A DNA stretch of 64,000 bases from Pseudomonadota bacterium. GTDB taxonomy: Bacteria > Pseudomonadota > Alphaproteobacteria > Caulobacterales > Caulobacteraceae. The notes beneath the pieces were generated by a model that did no database searches, was not told where the DNA came from, and saw only the letters and a list, made by a program, of their open reading frames with translations. Shown piece after piece: positions 15,774 through 27,240 of the stretch; within the stretch, counting starts at the first letter, position 1, and every line of letters starts with the position of its first letter. The stretch is taken from assembly GCA_020161365.1 (NCBI GenBank), contig JAIUNU010000015.1, forward strand, positions 60,748 to 124,747, written 5' to 3'. The translations under genes were made by a program, and so were the position numbers.

Positions 15774-17234
15774 ATGCACAGGAACAGGAAGAAGCAACGG
15801 CTCCACGGCAATTTCGGAACGGCCGCCCTTGAACGCGAAGCGCGCATCGACCTTGCCGAGCGGCCGGCCGGCGGCCTTGCCGTGGCCTTCCTCGGCGCGT
15901 CGGGCACGGTGACGGGCTCGCGCTACCTGCTGGACGACGGCCAGACCCGGATCGTGGTCGATTCCGGTCTGTTCCAGGGGGCCAAGGACCTGCGCCGCCT
16001 CAACTGGGCGCCGCTTGCGCCCGAGGTGGCCGACGTCGAGCAGGTGCTGCTCACCCACGCCCATCTCGACCATTCGGGCGCCCTGCCACGCATGGCCCGC
16101 CTGGGATGGGATGGGACCGTCCTCAGCACGCCGGCCACGGCGGCCCTTTGCCAACTGCTGCTCGCCGACAGCGGGCGCATCCAGGAGAAGGACGCGGAGT
16201 TCGCCAACCGCCACGGCTTCTCGCGCCACGATCCGGCGCTGCCGCTCTACACGGAGGCCGACGCGCGCCTGGCCCTGCGGCTGTTCGAGACCATCGGGTT
16301 TGGCGAATGGCGCTCGCTCGCCGACGGGATCAGGACGCGCTACCATCGCGCCGGCCACATCCTCGGCGCGGCGTCGATCGAGATCGACTGGAAGGGCCGG
16401 TCGGTTCTCTTCTCGGGCGATATCGGGCGCTATGACGACGCGGTGATCAAGGACCCCGAACCGCCGGCGCGGGCCGACTACGTCATCGTCGAATCCACCT
16501 ATGGCGACCGCCGCCATGACCGCGTGGATCCGTCGCGGGCGCTGGGAGACCATATCGAACGGTGCATCCGACGCGGGGGAACCGTGGTGATCCCCGCCTT
16601 CGCGGTCGGTCGCGTCCAATCGCTGCTCTATCATCTGTCCCGTCTGCGCGCGGACGGCCGGCTGCGTGATGCGCCGATCTATCTGGACAGCCCGATGGCG
16701 ATCGACGCCAGCGGGCTGATGTGTGATTTCATGGACGAACACAGGCTGAGCCGCGCGGCATGCGAAGCCGCGTGCGGCGTCGCGCACTATGTGCGCGAAG
16801 TCGAGGAATCCAAGGCGCTGACCGCGGACGCCACCCCCAAGGTGATCATCTCGGCCAGCGGCATGGCGACCGGTGGCCGCGTCGTGCACCATCTCAAGCG
16901 GTTCGCCCCGGATGAGCGCAACCTCATCCTGTTCTCCGGCTTCCAGGCGGCCGGCACGCGCGGCGCTGCGCTCGTCTCGGGGGCCCGGACGATCAAGATC
17001 CACGGCGAACACGTCCCCGTCCACGCCGAGGTGGCGAACCTGACCATGCTGTCGGCCCACGCCGACAGCGACGAGCTCATGCGGTGGCTGGGCGCCATGC
17101 AGGCGGCGCCGCGGCATGTCTATGTCACCCATGGCGAGCCGGCCGGCGCGCAGGTCCTGGCCAAGCGCATCGGCGAGGAACACGGCTGGCCTTGCACCGT
17201 CCCGACCCTCGGCAGCTGGGGGCGGCTGGCGTGA
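15774..17234 (+). CDS. MBL-fold beta-CASP hydrolase
   Basis: A 486-aa metallo-beta-lactamase/beta-CASP protein. The metal site THAHLDHSG is at His95-His100, with further conserved parts GDIGRYDD, VIVESTYGDR, VVIPAFAVGR (beta-CASP) and ISASGMATGGR near the C-terminus. Relatives are RNA exonucleases/endonucleases of the CPSF73/YsdC type, so an RNA substrate is likely but unproven. The basic N-terminus (MHRNRKKQRLHG) fits nucleic-acid binding. The stop overlaps the GTG of the phosphorylase gene. Together with the next two genes this could degrade RNA and recycle nucleotides. Confidence 0.88.
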   Translation: MHRNRKKQRLHGNFGTAALEREARIDLAERPAGGLAVAFLGASGTVTGSRYLLDDGQTRIVVDSGLFQGAKDLRRLNWAPLAPEVADVEQVLLTHAHLDHSGALPRMARLGWDGTVLSTPATAALCQLLLADSGRIQEKDAEFANRHGFSRHDPALPLYTEADARLALRLFETIGFGEWRSLADGIRTRYHRAGHILGAASIEIDWKGRSVLFSGDIGRYDDAVIKDPEPPARADYVIVESTYGDRRHDRVDPSRALGDHIERCIRRGGTVVIPAFAVGRVQSLLYHLSRLRADGRLRDAPIYLDSPMAIDASGLMCDFMDEHRLSRAACEAACGVAHYVREVEESKALTADATPKVIISASGMATGGRVVHHLKRFAPDERNLILFSGFQAAGTRGAALVSGARTIKIHGEHVPVHAEVANLTMLSAHADSDELMRWLGAMQAAPRHVYVTHGEPAGAQVLAKRIGEEHGWPCTVPTLGSWGRLA

Positions 17235-18769
17235 GCGTCCCAAGGCACGAGCAGGCCGACGCGAGGCCGGCGTCGGCCACGCTGCGCGCGCGTCGCATGG
17301 GGCTCACCGCGGCTGGCGGCGACATGATCGCGGTGATGCGGCACGACTGCCCGGTCTGCCGGTCCGAGGGCCTGGGGTCGCGCGCCCAGGTCGTCCTGCG
17401 CGCCGGCGGCCGCGAGGCGGTGGTGTCCTTGTTGCACAGCTCGGGCGACACGCCAGACCCCGGCGAGATCGGCCTTTCCGAGACCGCATGGGCCCGGCTC
17501 GGGGTCAAGGCGGGCGACCGCGTGGAGGTCGCCCACGCTCCGCCGTTGGCCTCGCTGCGGGCGGTGCGCCGCCGGATCTATGGAGAGCGCCTGAGCCAGG
17601 CGGCCTTTTCGGCGATCGTCGCGGATATCGCCGAGCATCGCTATAGCGACGTCCACCTCTCGGCGTTCGTCACCGCCTGTTCGGCGGCGCCGCTCGATCA
17701 GGCCGAGACGATCGGACTGACCAAGGCCATGGTCGAGGTCGGCGAGCAGTTGAGCTGGCCTGGGCCGATCGTCGTCGACAAGCACAGCGTCGGCGGCTTG
17801 CCGGGCAACCGCACCACGCCGATCATCGTCTCGATCATGGCGGCCGAAGGCCTGGTCATGCCCAAGACCTCCTCGCGCGCGATCACCTCACCGGCCGGCA
17901 CCGCCGACACCATGGAGGTTCTGGCGCCCGTCGACCTCGACATCGCCGCGATCCGCCGGGTGGTGGCGCGCGAGGGGGGCTGCATCGCCTGGGGCGGGGC
18001 GGTTCGGTTGAGCCCGGCCGACGACGTGATCATTGGCGTCGAGCGGGCGCTCGACATCGACGCGGTCGGCCAGCTGGTGGCCTCGGTGCTGTCCAAGAAG
18101 ATCGCCGCCGGCGCGACCCACCTGGTGATCGACGTTCCTGTGGGACCGACCGCCAAGGTGCGGAGCCTGGAGGCCGCGCGGGATCTCGAGGCGGCGCTCA
18201 CCTCGGTGGCCGCCGCCTTCGGCCTGCGCACGCGGGTGATGTATGGCCCTGGGGCTGAGCCGATCGGACGCGGCATCGGGCCGGCGCTGGAGGCGCTGGA
18301 CATACTGGCCGTGCTTCAAGGCGAGCCCGGCGTCGAGGATCTCGCCCATAGGGCCTGTGAACTGGCCGGGGGATTGTTCGAGCTGGCGGGCGTGGCGGCC
18401 CCTGGCGCTGGCCTCGCGCGCGCGCGGCAAAGCCTCGAGAGCGGCCGCGCCTGGGCCAAGTTCAAGCGCATCTGCCAGGCCCAAGGCGGCATGCGCTCGC
18501 CGCCGGTCGCCCGCTTCCAGCGAGACCTGACCGCGCCCTCCAGCGGCCGGATCGCCAGCATCGACAACCGCAAACTCGCGACCGTCGCCAAGCTCGCGGG
18601 CGCGCCGATGGCCAAGGCGGCCGGGGTGGCGGTCCACGCCCGGCTCGGCCAGTCGATCGTCGCGGGGTCGCCCTTGTGCACCCTTCACGCCGAGAGCCCC
18701 GGCGAACTGGACTATGCGGCCGCCTTCGCCTTGAGCGACGGGGCGATCTTCGCGATCGCGGCGCCATGA
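17231..18769 (+). CDS. Thymidine/AMP phosphorylase-family protein
   Basis: A 512-aa member of the long thymidine phosphorylase group that includes archaeal AMP phosphorylase. An extra N-terminal domain precedes the catalytic part; DKHSVGGLPGNRTTP near residues 178-192 binds phosphate, and MPKTSSRAITSPAGTADTME follows. Its reaction would split nucleosides or NMPs with phosphate, releasing base and a ribose phosphate. GTG start overlaps the MBL stop (GTGA) and its stop overlaps the next ATG. Archaeal-type family in a bacterium is unusual but known for this three-gene cluster. Confidence 0.88.
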   Translation: MSVPRHEQADARPASATLRARRMGLTAAGGDMIAVMRHDCPVCRSEGLGSRAQVVLRAGGREAVVSLLHSSGDTPDPGEIGLSETAWARLGVKAGDRVEVAHAPPLASLRAVRRRIYGERLSQAAFSAIVADIAEHRYSDVHLSAFVTACSAAPLDQAETIGLTKAMVEVGEQLSWPGPIVVDKHSVGGLPGNRTTPIIVSIMAAEGLVMPKTSSRAITSPAGTADTMEVLAPVDLDIAAIRRVVAREGGCIAWGGAVRLSPADDVIIGVERALDIDAVGQLVASVLSKKIAAGATHLVIDVPVGPTAKVRSLEAARDLEAALTSVAAAFGLRTRVMYGPGAEPIGRGIGPALEALDILAVLQGEPGVEDLAHRACELAGGLFELAGVAAPGAGLARARQSLESGRAWAKFKRICQAQGGMRSPPVARFQRDLTAPSSGRIASIDNRKLATVAKLAGAPMAKAAGVAVHARLGQSIVAGSPLCTLHAESPGELDYAAAFALSDGAIFAIAAP

Positions 18770-19650
18770 CGCCGCCGATCGTCTTCGCCTTGGACGGCGG
18801 CGAGCGCCTGGCCCAAGCCCTTGGCCCAGCGCTCGGCGCGGAGGCAGGGGTCCTGCTGCAGCGCCAGTTTCCAGATGGCGAGACCTACCTTCGGATCGAC
18901 AGCGACGTCACCGAGCGCGATGTCATCCTGGTCTGCGGCCTCGAGCGTCCGGACGCGAAATTGCCGCCGCTGCTCTTCGCGGCGGACACGCTGCGCGAGC
19001 TTGGCGCGCGCGGGGTGGGCCTGATCGCGCCCTATCTGGCCTACATGCGCCAGGACACCCGTTTCCATCCGGGCGAGGCGGTCACGTCGCGTATTTTCGC
19101 GGCGGTGCTCTCGCGCCACCTCGACTGGCTGGTGACCGTCGATCCCCACCTGCACCGCCATCACGCCCTGGCGGAGATCTACCGAATCCCCAGCCAGCTC
19201 GTTCACGCCGCGCCGCTCATGGCGTCGTGGATCAGGCGGAACGTCGCCCGACCGGTGATCGTCGGGCCCGATCTGGAGAGCGAGCAGTGGGTGGCGCAGG
19301 TGGCGGCCGGCGCCGACGCGCCGTTCCTGGTCTGCCAAAAGCAGCGGTCCGGGGATCGTGAGGTCGACATCTCGATCCCCAACGCCGGCGCCTTCCTGGG
19401 CCGCCAAGCCGTGCTCGTCGACGACATCGCCTCGTCGGGCCGCACGCTCGCCGTCGCGGCCCGCCAGCTCAAGGCCCTGGGTTTTGCGCCGCCGGACTGC
19501 GTCGTGGTGCATGCGCTGTTCGCCGGCGACGCCGCCCAGGTCCTGGGCGAACACGTCGCGCGCATCGTCAGCACCAACACGGTCGCCCATGCGTCGAACG
19601 CCATCGACATGACGCCGGCGATCGCCCAGGCCGTGCGCGCCCTGCTGTGA
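18766..19650 (+). CDS. Ribose-phosphate pyrophosphokinase-like protein
   Basis: A 294-aa PRPP synthetase-family protein. Visible are FPDGETYLRI near residues 36-45, the catalytic flap region VDPHLHRHH near 124-132 and the PRPP loop VLVDDIASSGRTL near 219-231. It would make PRPP from ribose 5-phosphate and ATP. It is shorter than housekeeping Prs (~310 aa) and lies in an operon with a phosphorylase, so it probably serves salvage or a stress role. Last gene of the trio; an inverted repeat CGTTCGCC/GGCGAACG (19655-19692) follows. Confidence 0.87.
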   Translation: MTPPIVFALDGGERLAQALGPALGAEAGVLLQRQFPDGETYLRIDSDVTERDVILVCGLERPDAKLPPLLFAADTLRELGARGVGLIAPYLAYMRQDTRFHPGEAVTSRIFAAVLSRHLDWLVTVDPHLHRHHALAEIYRIPSQLVHAAPLMASWIRRNVARPVIVGPDLESEQWVAQVAAGADAPFLVCQKQRSGDREVDISIPNAGAFLGRQAVLVDDIASSGRTLAVAARQLKALGFAPPDCVVVHALFAGDAAQVLGEHVARIVSTNTVAHASNAIDMTPAIAQAVRALL

Positions 19651-19802
19651 ACGGCGTTCGCCAATCCTCGGCCAGCCGCCGGGAGGCGAACGGCGAAGCC
19701 TCTTGACCCTGGACCCCGGTCCAACCCGCACAAGGCGTCCGCGAAGCGGCGCCGCATTCGCCGCTGCAGCCTGGCGCCCGCTCAGTTCGCCTGAGGAGGC
19801 CC

Positions 19803-20429
19803 ATGGGGGACAAGCGTGTCGTTCATATCGTCGACGACGAGGAGACGATCCAGCGGTCGGTCGGCTTCATGCTCCGCGCCACGGGCTTCAGCGTCGAGAC
19901 CTATCCGTCGGGGACGGCGTTTGTGGCCGTCGCGACGCAGGCCAAGATCGGCTGCGTCATCCTGGACATGCAGATGCCGGGCCTGGGCGGGCTTGAGGTT
20001 CAGGTCGCCCTGGCCGATATCGGCGTCGACATGCCGGTCGTCGTGCTGACCGGCAATGGCGATGTCGCCCTGGCGGTCCGGGCGATGCGGGCCGGGGCCG
20101 TCGACTTCCTGGCCAAGCCTGTTGAAAAGGCCATGCTGCTCGAAGCGCTCCATCGCGGCTTCGCGCGCATCGACCGGGCCGATGGCCGGGCGGCCGAGGA
20201 AGCCGAGGCGCAGGGCCGCGTCGAGGCCCTGTCGCCGCGCGAGCGGGATGTCCTCGAAGGTCTCGCCCAGGGGCGCGCGAACAAGGCCATCGCCTATGAT
20301 CTCGGGATCTCCTCGCGCACGGTCGAGGTCTGTCGCGCGAGCCTGGCACGCAAGCTCGGCGTCCAGACCTTGGCCCAGACCCTGCGGATCGCCTTCGCGG
20401 CGGGGATGGGACGGCCGCCGCGAGCCTAG
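19803..20429 (+). CDS. FixJ-family response regulator
   Basis: A 208-aa two-domain regulator: receiver domain with acidic pair D11/D12, phosphoacceptor Asp55 (VILDMQMPG) and Lys near 105, then a LuxR-type HTH (LSPRERDVLEGLAQGRANK, about 140-158). GAGGAGG precedes the ATG. It has no kinase beside it; the FixL-like kinase at 25012 is the nearest. It is about as long as the FixJ at 26537 and shares most of the HTH with it, including the ending RIAFAAGMGR, so the pair probably arose by duplication. Confidence 0.9.
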   Translation: MGDKRVVHIVDDEETIQRSVGFMLRATGFSVETYPSGTAFVAVATQAKIGCVILDMQMPGLGGLEVQVALADIGVDMPVVVLTGNGDVALAVRAMRAGAVDFLAKPVEKAMLLEALHRGFARIDRADGRAAEEAEAQGRVEALSPRERDVLEGLAQGRANKAIAYDLGISSRTVEVCRASLARKLGVQTLAQTLRIAFAAGMGRPPRA

Positions 20430-20460
20430 ACGCTCGCCGCGGCGGCCGCCCCGGCGATCG

Positions 20461-22227
20461 CTAGTCCGCGATCAGATGAAACCGCTCGACCAGCTTGGCG
20501 ATCTCGGTGCCTTCCAGCGTCTTCAGCAGCAGCTTGCGCAGGATGGCGGGGCCGGGGATCTCGATGCCCTCGCCATCCCGCAGCGGCGCGACGGCGGCCA
20601 GCAGAGTGCGAATGTCATAGGTCGAGTTGAACACTTCGGGCACGCCGCGCTCGACATCGAGCAGCGTGTAGACCGCCTCCATCGGCGTGCGGACCGAATA
20701 CTCCGTGGTGAAGATGCAGTCGCGCTGCTTGGACTCGGCGAACTGGCCGATGAAGGCGAAATTGACGGCCCCCGCCGGGACCACGTCCGGCCGGTCTCCG
20801 GCCTGGCGGGGCATGAAGAAGGCGGTGATATAGGGCATCATCACCGGCACGGTCCTGGCGCCGCTCGCCGCGAGATCGGCGATATCCTCGACCGGGACGC
20901 CGAGGTGATAGAGCCATTCCTGGGTGATCTCCTCGCCAGTGCAGGCCTGCATCGGCTTTTTCACATAGTCGCCGGGCCGATCGACGAACAGGGCGTAGAA
21001 CCAGGCCACGAGCTGGTCCTTCGGCTGCTTCTTGAAATGGGGCTGGCGGCTGACCGTCCAACTCAGCAGCCAGCTCGAATCCTTGGCCGTGACGATGCCG
21101 GCGGTGACCACCTTGCCGCTGAACGGATCGCGCTTGGCGATCTTGCGGATGTACTGCGGAATACGCGCGTCGAGCGTGGTGATGGTCGCCGACGCCCATT
21201 TGGTCTGCGCAATATGGGCCCCGAACACGTCGGGACGTCCGAAGGCCGGGTCCTTGGCCGCGATGCGCCGCCACAGGTCCCAGGCGGGCGCCGGGCCTTG
21301 ATTCAGCTTGGCCGGGGTCTGATGGTCGCCGCTGTCGGAATTTTCGGTCAGCGACCCGATGGTGATGAACACCAGATCGTCGGGGCCAAGATCGACGCCG
21401 CCCTCGGCGCCCTTCTCGATCCAGCCGATCCGCGTCGCCTGCTTGCGTTCGGCGTCGATCGCGAAATCGATGTCGGTGACCTGAACGCCGTAGCGGAACC
21501 GGACGCCCTGATCCTGCAGCCACTTGACCAGCGGCAGGACCATCGACTCGTATTGATTGTACCGGTTGAACTTGAGCGACGAGAAGTCGGCGAGCTGGCC
21601 GATGTGGTGGATGAAGCGGTGGAGATAGAGTTTCATCTCCAGGGCCGAATGCCACTCCTCGAACGCGAACATCGTACGCCAGAACAGCCAGAAATTGCTC
21701 TTCAGGAAATCGGGGCCGAACACCTCGTTGATCCGCTTGTTCTCCATCTCTTCGCGGGTCGCCAGGAAGACGGAGAGGAGCTCTCGTTGGGCCTTGTCGT
21801 TCAGCGTCAGCAGCGCCTTGTCGGGCACATCCTGCCCGCGGCTCTGCGTGACCCGCTGCAGCGAGACGTTCGGATCGTCCTTGTTGAGCCGGTAGAATTC
21901 GTCGAGGACGCTGGCGTCTTCGATCTCGAGCGAGGGGATCGAGCGGTAGAGATCCCAGAGGCACTCGAAATGCGCCTCCATCTCGCGCCCGCCGCGGATG
22001 ACGAACCCCTTTTCCGCCACGTCCAGGCCATCAAGGGCGCCGCCGGGAAGCTCCAACTCCTCGAGAAGCGTGATGCGCTCGCCCGCGACGCCGCCGTCCC
22101 TGATGAGGAAGGCCGCGCCCGCCAGGCCGGCGAGGCCCGCGCCGACGAACCAGGCCGTCGCCCTGTCGGCCCGCTCCGGCTTGCGGGGACGGACGAACGC
22201 TTCATAATTTCCGCGGCTGTAATGCAT
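20461..22227 (-). CDS. ohyA: Oleate hydratase
   Basis: A 588-aa FAD-dependent oleate hydratase (formerly myosin-cross-reactive antigen family), which adds water to the double bond of unsaturated fatty acids. The dinucleotide-binding VGAGLAGLAGA is near residues 28-38, followed by ELELPGGALDG with the family's glutamate loop; later parts FNRYNQYESMVLPL and TTEYSVRTPMEAVY are characteristic. It follows the CopA-type ATPase by 60 bases in the same direction, probably in one transcript. It may detoxify unsaturated fatty acids or modify membranes under stress. Confidence 0.93.
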   Translation of the reverse strand: MHYSRGNYEAFVRPRKPERADRATAWFVGAGLAGLAGAAFLIRDGGVAGERITLLEELELPGGALDGLDVAEKGFVIRGGREMEAHFECLWDLYRSIPSLEIEDASVLDEFYRLNKDDPNVSLQRVTQSRGQDVPDKALLTLNDKAQRELLSVFLATREEMENKRINEVFGPDFLKSNFWLFWRTMFAFEEWHSALEMKLYLHRFIHHIGQLADFSSLKFNRYNQYESMVLPLVKWLQDQGVRFRYGVQVTDIDFAIDAERKQATRIGWIEKGAEGGVDLGPDDLVFITIGSLTENSDSGDHQTPAKLNQGPAPAWDLWRRIAAKDPAFGRPDVFGAHIAQTKWASATITTLDARIPQYIRKIAKRDPFSGKVVTAGIVTAKDSSWLLSWTVSRQPHFKKQPKDQLVAWFYALFVDRPGDYVKKPMQACTGEEITQEWLYHLGVPVEDIADLAASGARTVPVMMPYITAFFMPRQAGDRPDVVPAGAVNFAFIGQFAESKQRDCIFTTEYSVRTPMEAVYTLLDVERGVPEVFNSTYDIRTLLAAVAPLRDGEGIEIPGPAILRKLLLKTLEGTEIAKLVERFHLIAD

Positions 22228-22287
22228 TGGCGGGCTCCTAGGGGCGGCGAGCGGTTTGGGCGGCGGCTTCGGGACGAGCGCGCATGC

Positions 22288-24624
<2,337 letters not shown>

Positions 24625-25011
24625 CCGCGCGTTCCTTTCGCCAGCAGCCCTTGTAGGGTCTGAGATCGTGCCGGGGTCAATACGTACTCTCCTCAGACCC
24701 GCGGCTGGAGAGGGCAACAGGCCGCGAGGCGTTCGACAAGCCGCGCGGGCGCCAAGCAACGGCGCGGCCGCACTTTGCGCTGAAATTCTGAGGGGACCGG
24801 CCGGCCCGCGCGTAAACGCGATAGGACCCCGCGGATACAAGCGAGACCGTGACCCATGGATGCACTATCGGACCCGCGCGCGTGGGGGCTGAAGGCTGGC
24901 GCGCGGCGTTGTCGGGCGGCCTGCCGGTCCGGCCCCGCGGGGTGTCGCCAAGCTCGCGCTCGCGCCGCATCGCCGCGCCTGCGCGCCGCGGATCTGGCCT
25001 GAGCCGGCGGC
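24625..25011. promoter_or_regulatory. Divergent promoter region between the ATPase and FixL-like kinase
   Basis: A 387-base gap with no convincing gene. It holds the box TACGTATTGACCCCGG on the minus strand (24671-24686), 47-62 bases before the ATPase ATG. A second segment, GATAGGACCCCGCGG (24821-24835, plus strand), is reminiscent of GTAGGACCC upstream of 40971. Confidence 0.4.
24671..24686 (-). promoter_or_regulatory. Putative FixJ-type box upstream of the P-ATPase
   Basis: TACGTATTGACCCCGG on the minus strand. It contains TACGTA followed by GACC, the same arrangement as at 27171 (TACGTAGCGACCCGG), and resembles TAmGTAG-type FixJ targets. Confidence 0.45.
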
Positions 25012-26547
25012 ATGCGCGACCAGGATCAAGGCCCCGAGGCGGGCGTGGCCGCCGTCGAGCAGCTTGCGCGGCTGTTTCTGCGCCAGGCCGGCGGCTATGT
25101 CCTGACGCTGCTTGCCGCCTCGGGACGGGTCCTGAGCTACAATATCGGCGGCGAACGGATCGAATGCTGGTCAGCCGATCACGTCGTCGGCCAGCAGCAC
25201 GATGTCTTCTATCCGCCCGATGAGATCCACGCCGGGCGTCCCCGGGCGGATCTCGCCGCGGCCTTGCGCGACGGCGTGCTGGAGCGCGAGGCCTGGCGGG
25301 TCTGCGAAAACGGCGCTGAATACCTCGCCCGCCTGACCGTCACGCCGCTGTTCGACGCGGGCGCGCATCGCGGCTTCGCCTGCATCGCCCGCGACATCAC
25401 CGACGAGGCCGCGGTGCGCGCCTCCATCGAAACGCGCGAGCAGCATTTGCAATCGATCCTGGCGACGGTGCCGGACGCGATGATCATCATCGACGAGGCC
25501 GGCGCCATCACCTCGTTCAGCGCGGCGGCCGAGCGCCTGTTCGGCTATCGCGAGGCCGAGCTGATCGGGAGCAATGTCGCGTGCCTGATGCCGGAGCCGG
25601 ACCGTGGCCGGCACGATGAATACATCGCCCACTACCTGCAGACCCGCGAGCGCCGGATCATTGGCGTCGGCCGCGTCGTGGTAGGCCTACGCCGCGACGG
25701 GTCGACTTTCCCGATGGAGCTCTCGGTCGGCGAGGCCGGCGAGGACGGCCAGCGGCTGTTCACCGGCTTCATCCGCGATCTCACCGCCAAGGAGCGGGAC
25801 GAACTGAAGCTGAAGGAGCTTCAGGCCGAACTGGTCCATGTCTCCCGCCTGAGCGCCATGGGCACCATGGCCTCGACCCTGGCGCATGAACTCAACCAGC
25901 CCCTCGCGGCGGTCTCGCTCTATCTGGAGACCATCCGCGACATGCTGGAGGCCGAACCCGGCGAGCCCTTCGCCACTTTGCGCTCGGTGATGGACGAGGC
26001 CGCGCAGGAGACCCTGCGCGCCGGCCATATCGTGCGCCGGCTGCGCGACTTCGTGGCGCGCGGCGAGGTCGAGAAAAGCCTGCACGACCTGGCGCATGTG
26101 GTCGGCGACGCTAGCCAGCTGGCGCTCGTCGGCGCGCGCGAGCGGGGGGTGCGCAGCTTCTTCGACTTCGATCCGGCGGCCACGCCCGTCCTCGTCGATC
26201 GGGTGCAGATCCAACAGGTCCTGGTCAACCTGATGCGCAACGCCATCGAGGCGATGGCGGACTCGCCGATCCGCGACCTCAGGATCGCGACGAGCCTGCG
26301 TGACGACGGCCTAATCGAGGTCACCGTCGAGGATAGCGGGCCGGGCATCGCCGAGGACATCGGCGAGCAGCTCTTCACGGCGTTCGTCTCGACCAAGGCC
26401 GACGGCATGGGTCTGGGGCTCTCGATCTGCCGGACCATCATCGAAGCGCACGGCGGGCGAATCTGGTTGGAGCGGCCCGCGCTGGGCGGGGCCCGGTTTC
26501 ATTTCACCTTGATCCACGCGGCGGGGGAGGAGGACTATGACGGATAA
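25012..26547 (+). CDS. fixL: FixL-like PAS sensor histidine kinase with haem-type PAS
   Basis: A 511-aa soluble kinase. A first PAS-like region (about 25-130) is followed by a second PAS (145-258) with the FixL haem motif: His201 (RHDEYIAHY) as axial ligand and Arg221 in IIGVGR, equivalent to BjFixL His200 and Arg220. Positions 206 and 214 of BjFixL (Arg, His) are His207 and Arg215 here. The kinase core has the H-box AHELNQPLAA (His292), N-box NLMRNAIEAM and G-boxes. It would sense O2 and phosphorylate FixJ. Its end overlaps the fixJ start by 11 bases. No membrane segment, unlike rhizobial S. meliloti FixL. Confidence 0.9.
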   Translation: MRDQDQGPEAGVAAVEQLARLFLRQAGGYVLTLLAASGRVLSYNIGGERIECWSADHVVGQQHDVFYPPDEIHAGRPRADLAAALRDGVLEREAWRVCENGAEYLARLTVTPLFDAGAHRGFACIARDITDEAAVRASIETREQHLQSILATVPDAMIIIDEAGAITSFSAAAERLFGYREAELIGSNVACLMPEPDRGRHDEYIAHYLQTRERRIIGVGRVVVGLRRDGSTFPMELSVGEAGEDGQRLFTGFIRDLTAKERDELKLKELQAELVHVSRLSAMGTMASTLAHELNQPLAAVSLYLETIRDMLEAEPGEPFATLRSVMDEAAQETLRAGHIVRRLRDFVARGEVEKSLHDLAHVVGDASQLALVGARERGVRSFFDFDPAATPVLVDRVQIQQVLVNLMRNAIEAMADSPIRDLRIATSLRDDGLIEVTVEDSGPGIAEDIGEQLFTAFVSTKADGMGLGLSICRTIIEAHGGRIWLERPALGGARFHFTLIHAAGEEDYDG

Positions 26548-27160
26548 GCGGGTCATTCACCTCGTTGACGACGAAGAGGCCATCCGGCGCGCGGCCGGGT
26601 TTGCGTTGAAGGCGGTCGGCCTTGGCGTTGAGACCTACGCCTCGGGTGTCGAATTTCTGGCCCGGGCCCGGCCCACGACCCAGGGGTGCGTCATTCTCGA
26701 CGTGCGCATGCCGGCGATGGACGGCCTTGAGGTGCAGACAGCCATGGCCGAGCGCGGCATCCACATGCCGGTGATCGTGCTGACGGGTCATGGCGACGTG
26801 TCGGTCGCCGTGCAGGCCATGAAGGCCGGCGCCGTCGACTTCCTGGAAAAGCCCTTCGAAAAGGCCGCGCTGTTGCGCGCGGTCGAGCGGGCGTTCGCGC
26901 GCATCGCCGACGCCGACATCCGCGCGATCGAGGCCGCCGACGCGCATGTGCGCATCGCCGCCCTCACGCCTCGGGAACGCGAAGTGCTGGAGGGTTTGGC
27001 CCAGGGCTATCCCAACAAGACCATCGCCTATGACCTTGGATGCTCGTCGCGCACCGTGGAGGTGCACCGCGCTAGCCTGATGGTCAAGCTGGACGTGCGC
27101 AACCTGTCCGAGGCGCTTAGGATCGCCTTCGCCGCCGGGATGGGCCGCAAACCCAAGTGA
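26537..27160 (+). CDS. fixJ: FixJ response regulator
   Basis: A 207-aa regulator with a receiver domain (D11/D12, Asp55 in VILDVRMPA, Lys near 105) and a LuxR-type HTH (LTPREREVLEGLAQGYPNK). It overlaps the FixL-like kinase gene, so it is its direct partner. Phosphorylated FixJ dimers activate promoters through TAmGTAG-like sites; a matching box lies 10 bases after this gene. Very similar to the regulator at 19803. Confidence 0.93.
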   Translation: MTDKRVIHLVDDEEAIRRAAGFALKAVGLGVETYASGVEFLARARPTTQGCVILDVRMPAMDGLEVQTAMAERGIHMPVIVLTGHGDVSVAVQAMKAGAVDFLEKPFEKAALLRAVERAFARIADADIRAIEAADAHVRIAALTPREREVLEGLAQGYPNKTIAYDLGCSSRTVEVHRASLMVKLDVRNLSEALRIAFAAGMGRKPK

Positions 27161-27170
27161 CTGCGACGTT

Positions 27171-27185
27171 TACGTAGCGACCCGG
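27171..27185 (+). promoter_or_regulatory. Putative FixJ-type box upstream of the single-domain regulator
   Basis: TACGTAGCGACCCGG, 55-70 bases before the ATG at 27241 and directly after fixJ. It is the best example of the shared element noted at 13986, 15704, 24671 and 62488. Confidence 0.5.
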
Positions 27186-27240
27186 AGGCGGCGGACATGC
27201 GACGGTCACCAGGCTTTCAACCGGATGCCTTCATCGCGCG

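Noticed and set aside
15576..17243. A 555-codon minus-strand frame opposite the MBL gene
   Set aside because: The plus-strand frame has the MBL motifs; the minus one has low-complexity Arg/Gly/His composition.
19655..19692. Inverted repeat CGTTCGCC/GGCGAACG after the PRPP synthetase gene
   Set aside because: The loop is 22 bases and no U-run follows, so it is not convincing as a terminator; mentioned only with the gene.
24677..24970. Short minus-strand frames in the ATPase/FixL gap
   Set aside because: No family, no ribosome site and they cover the promoter region; treated as non-coding.
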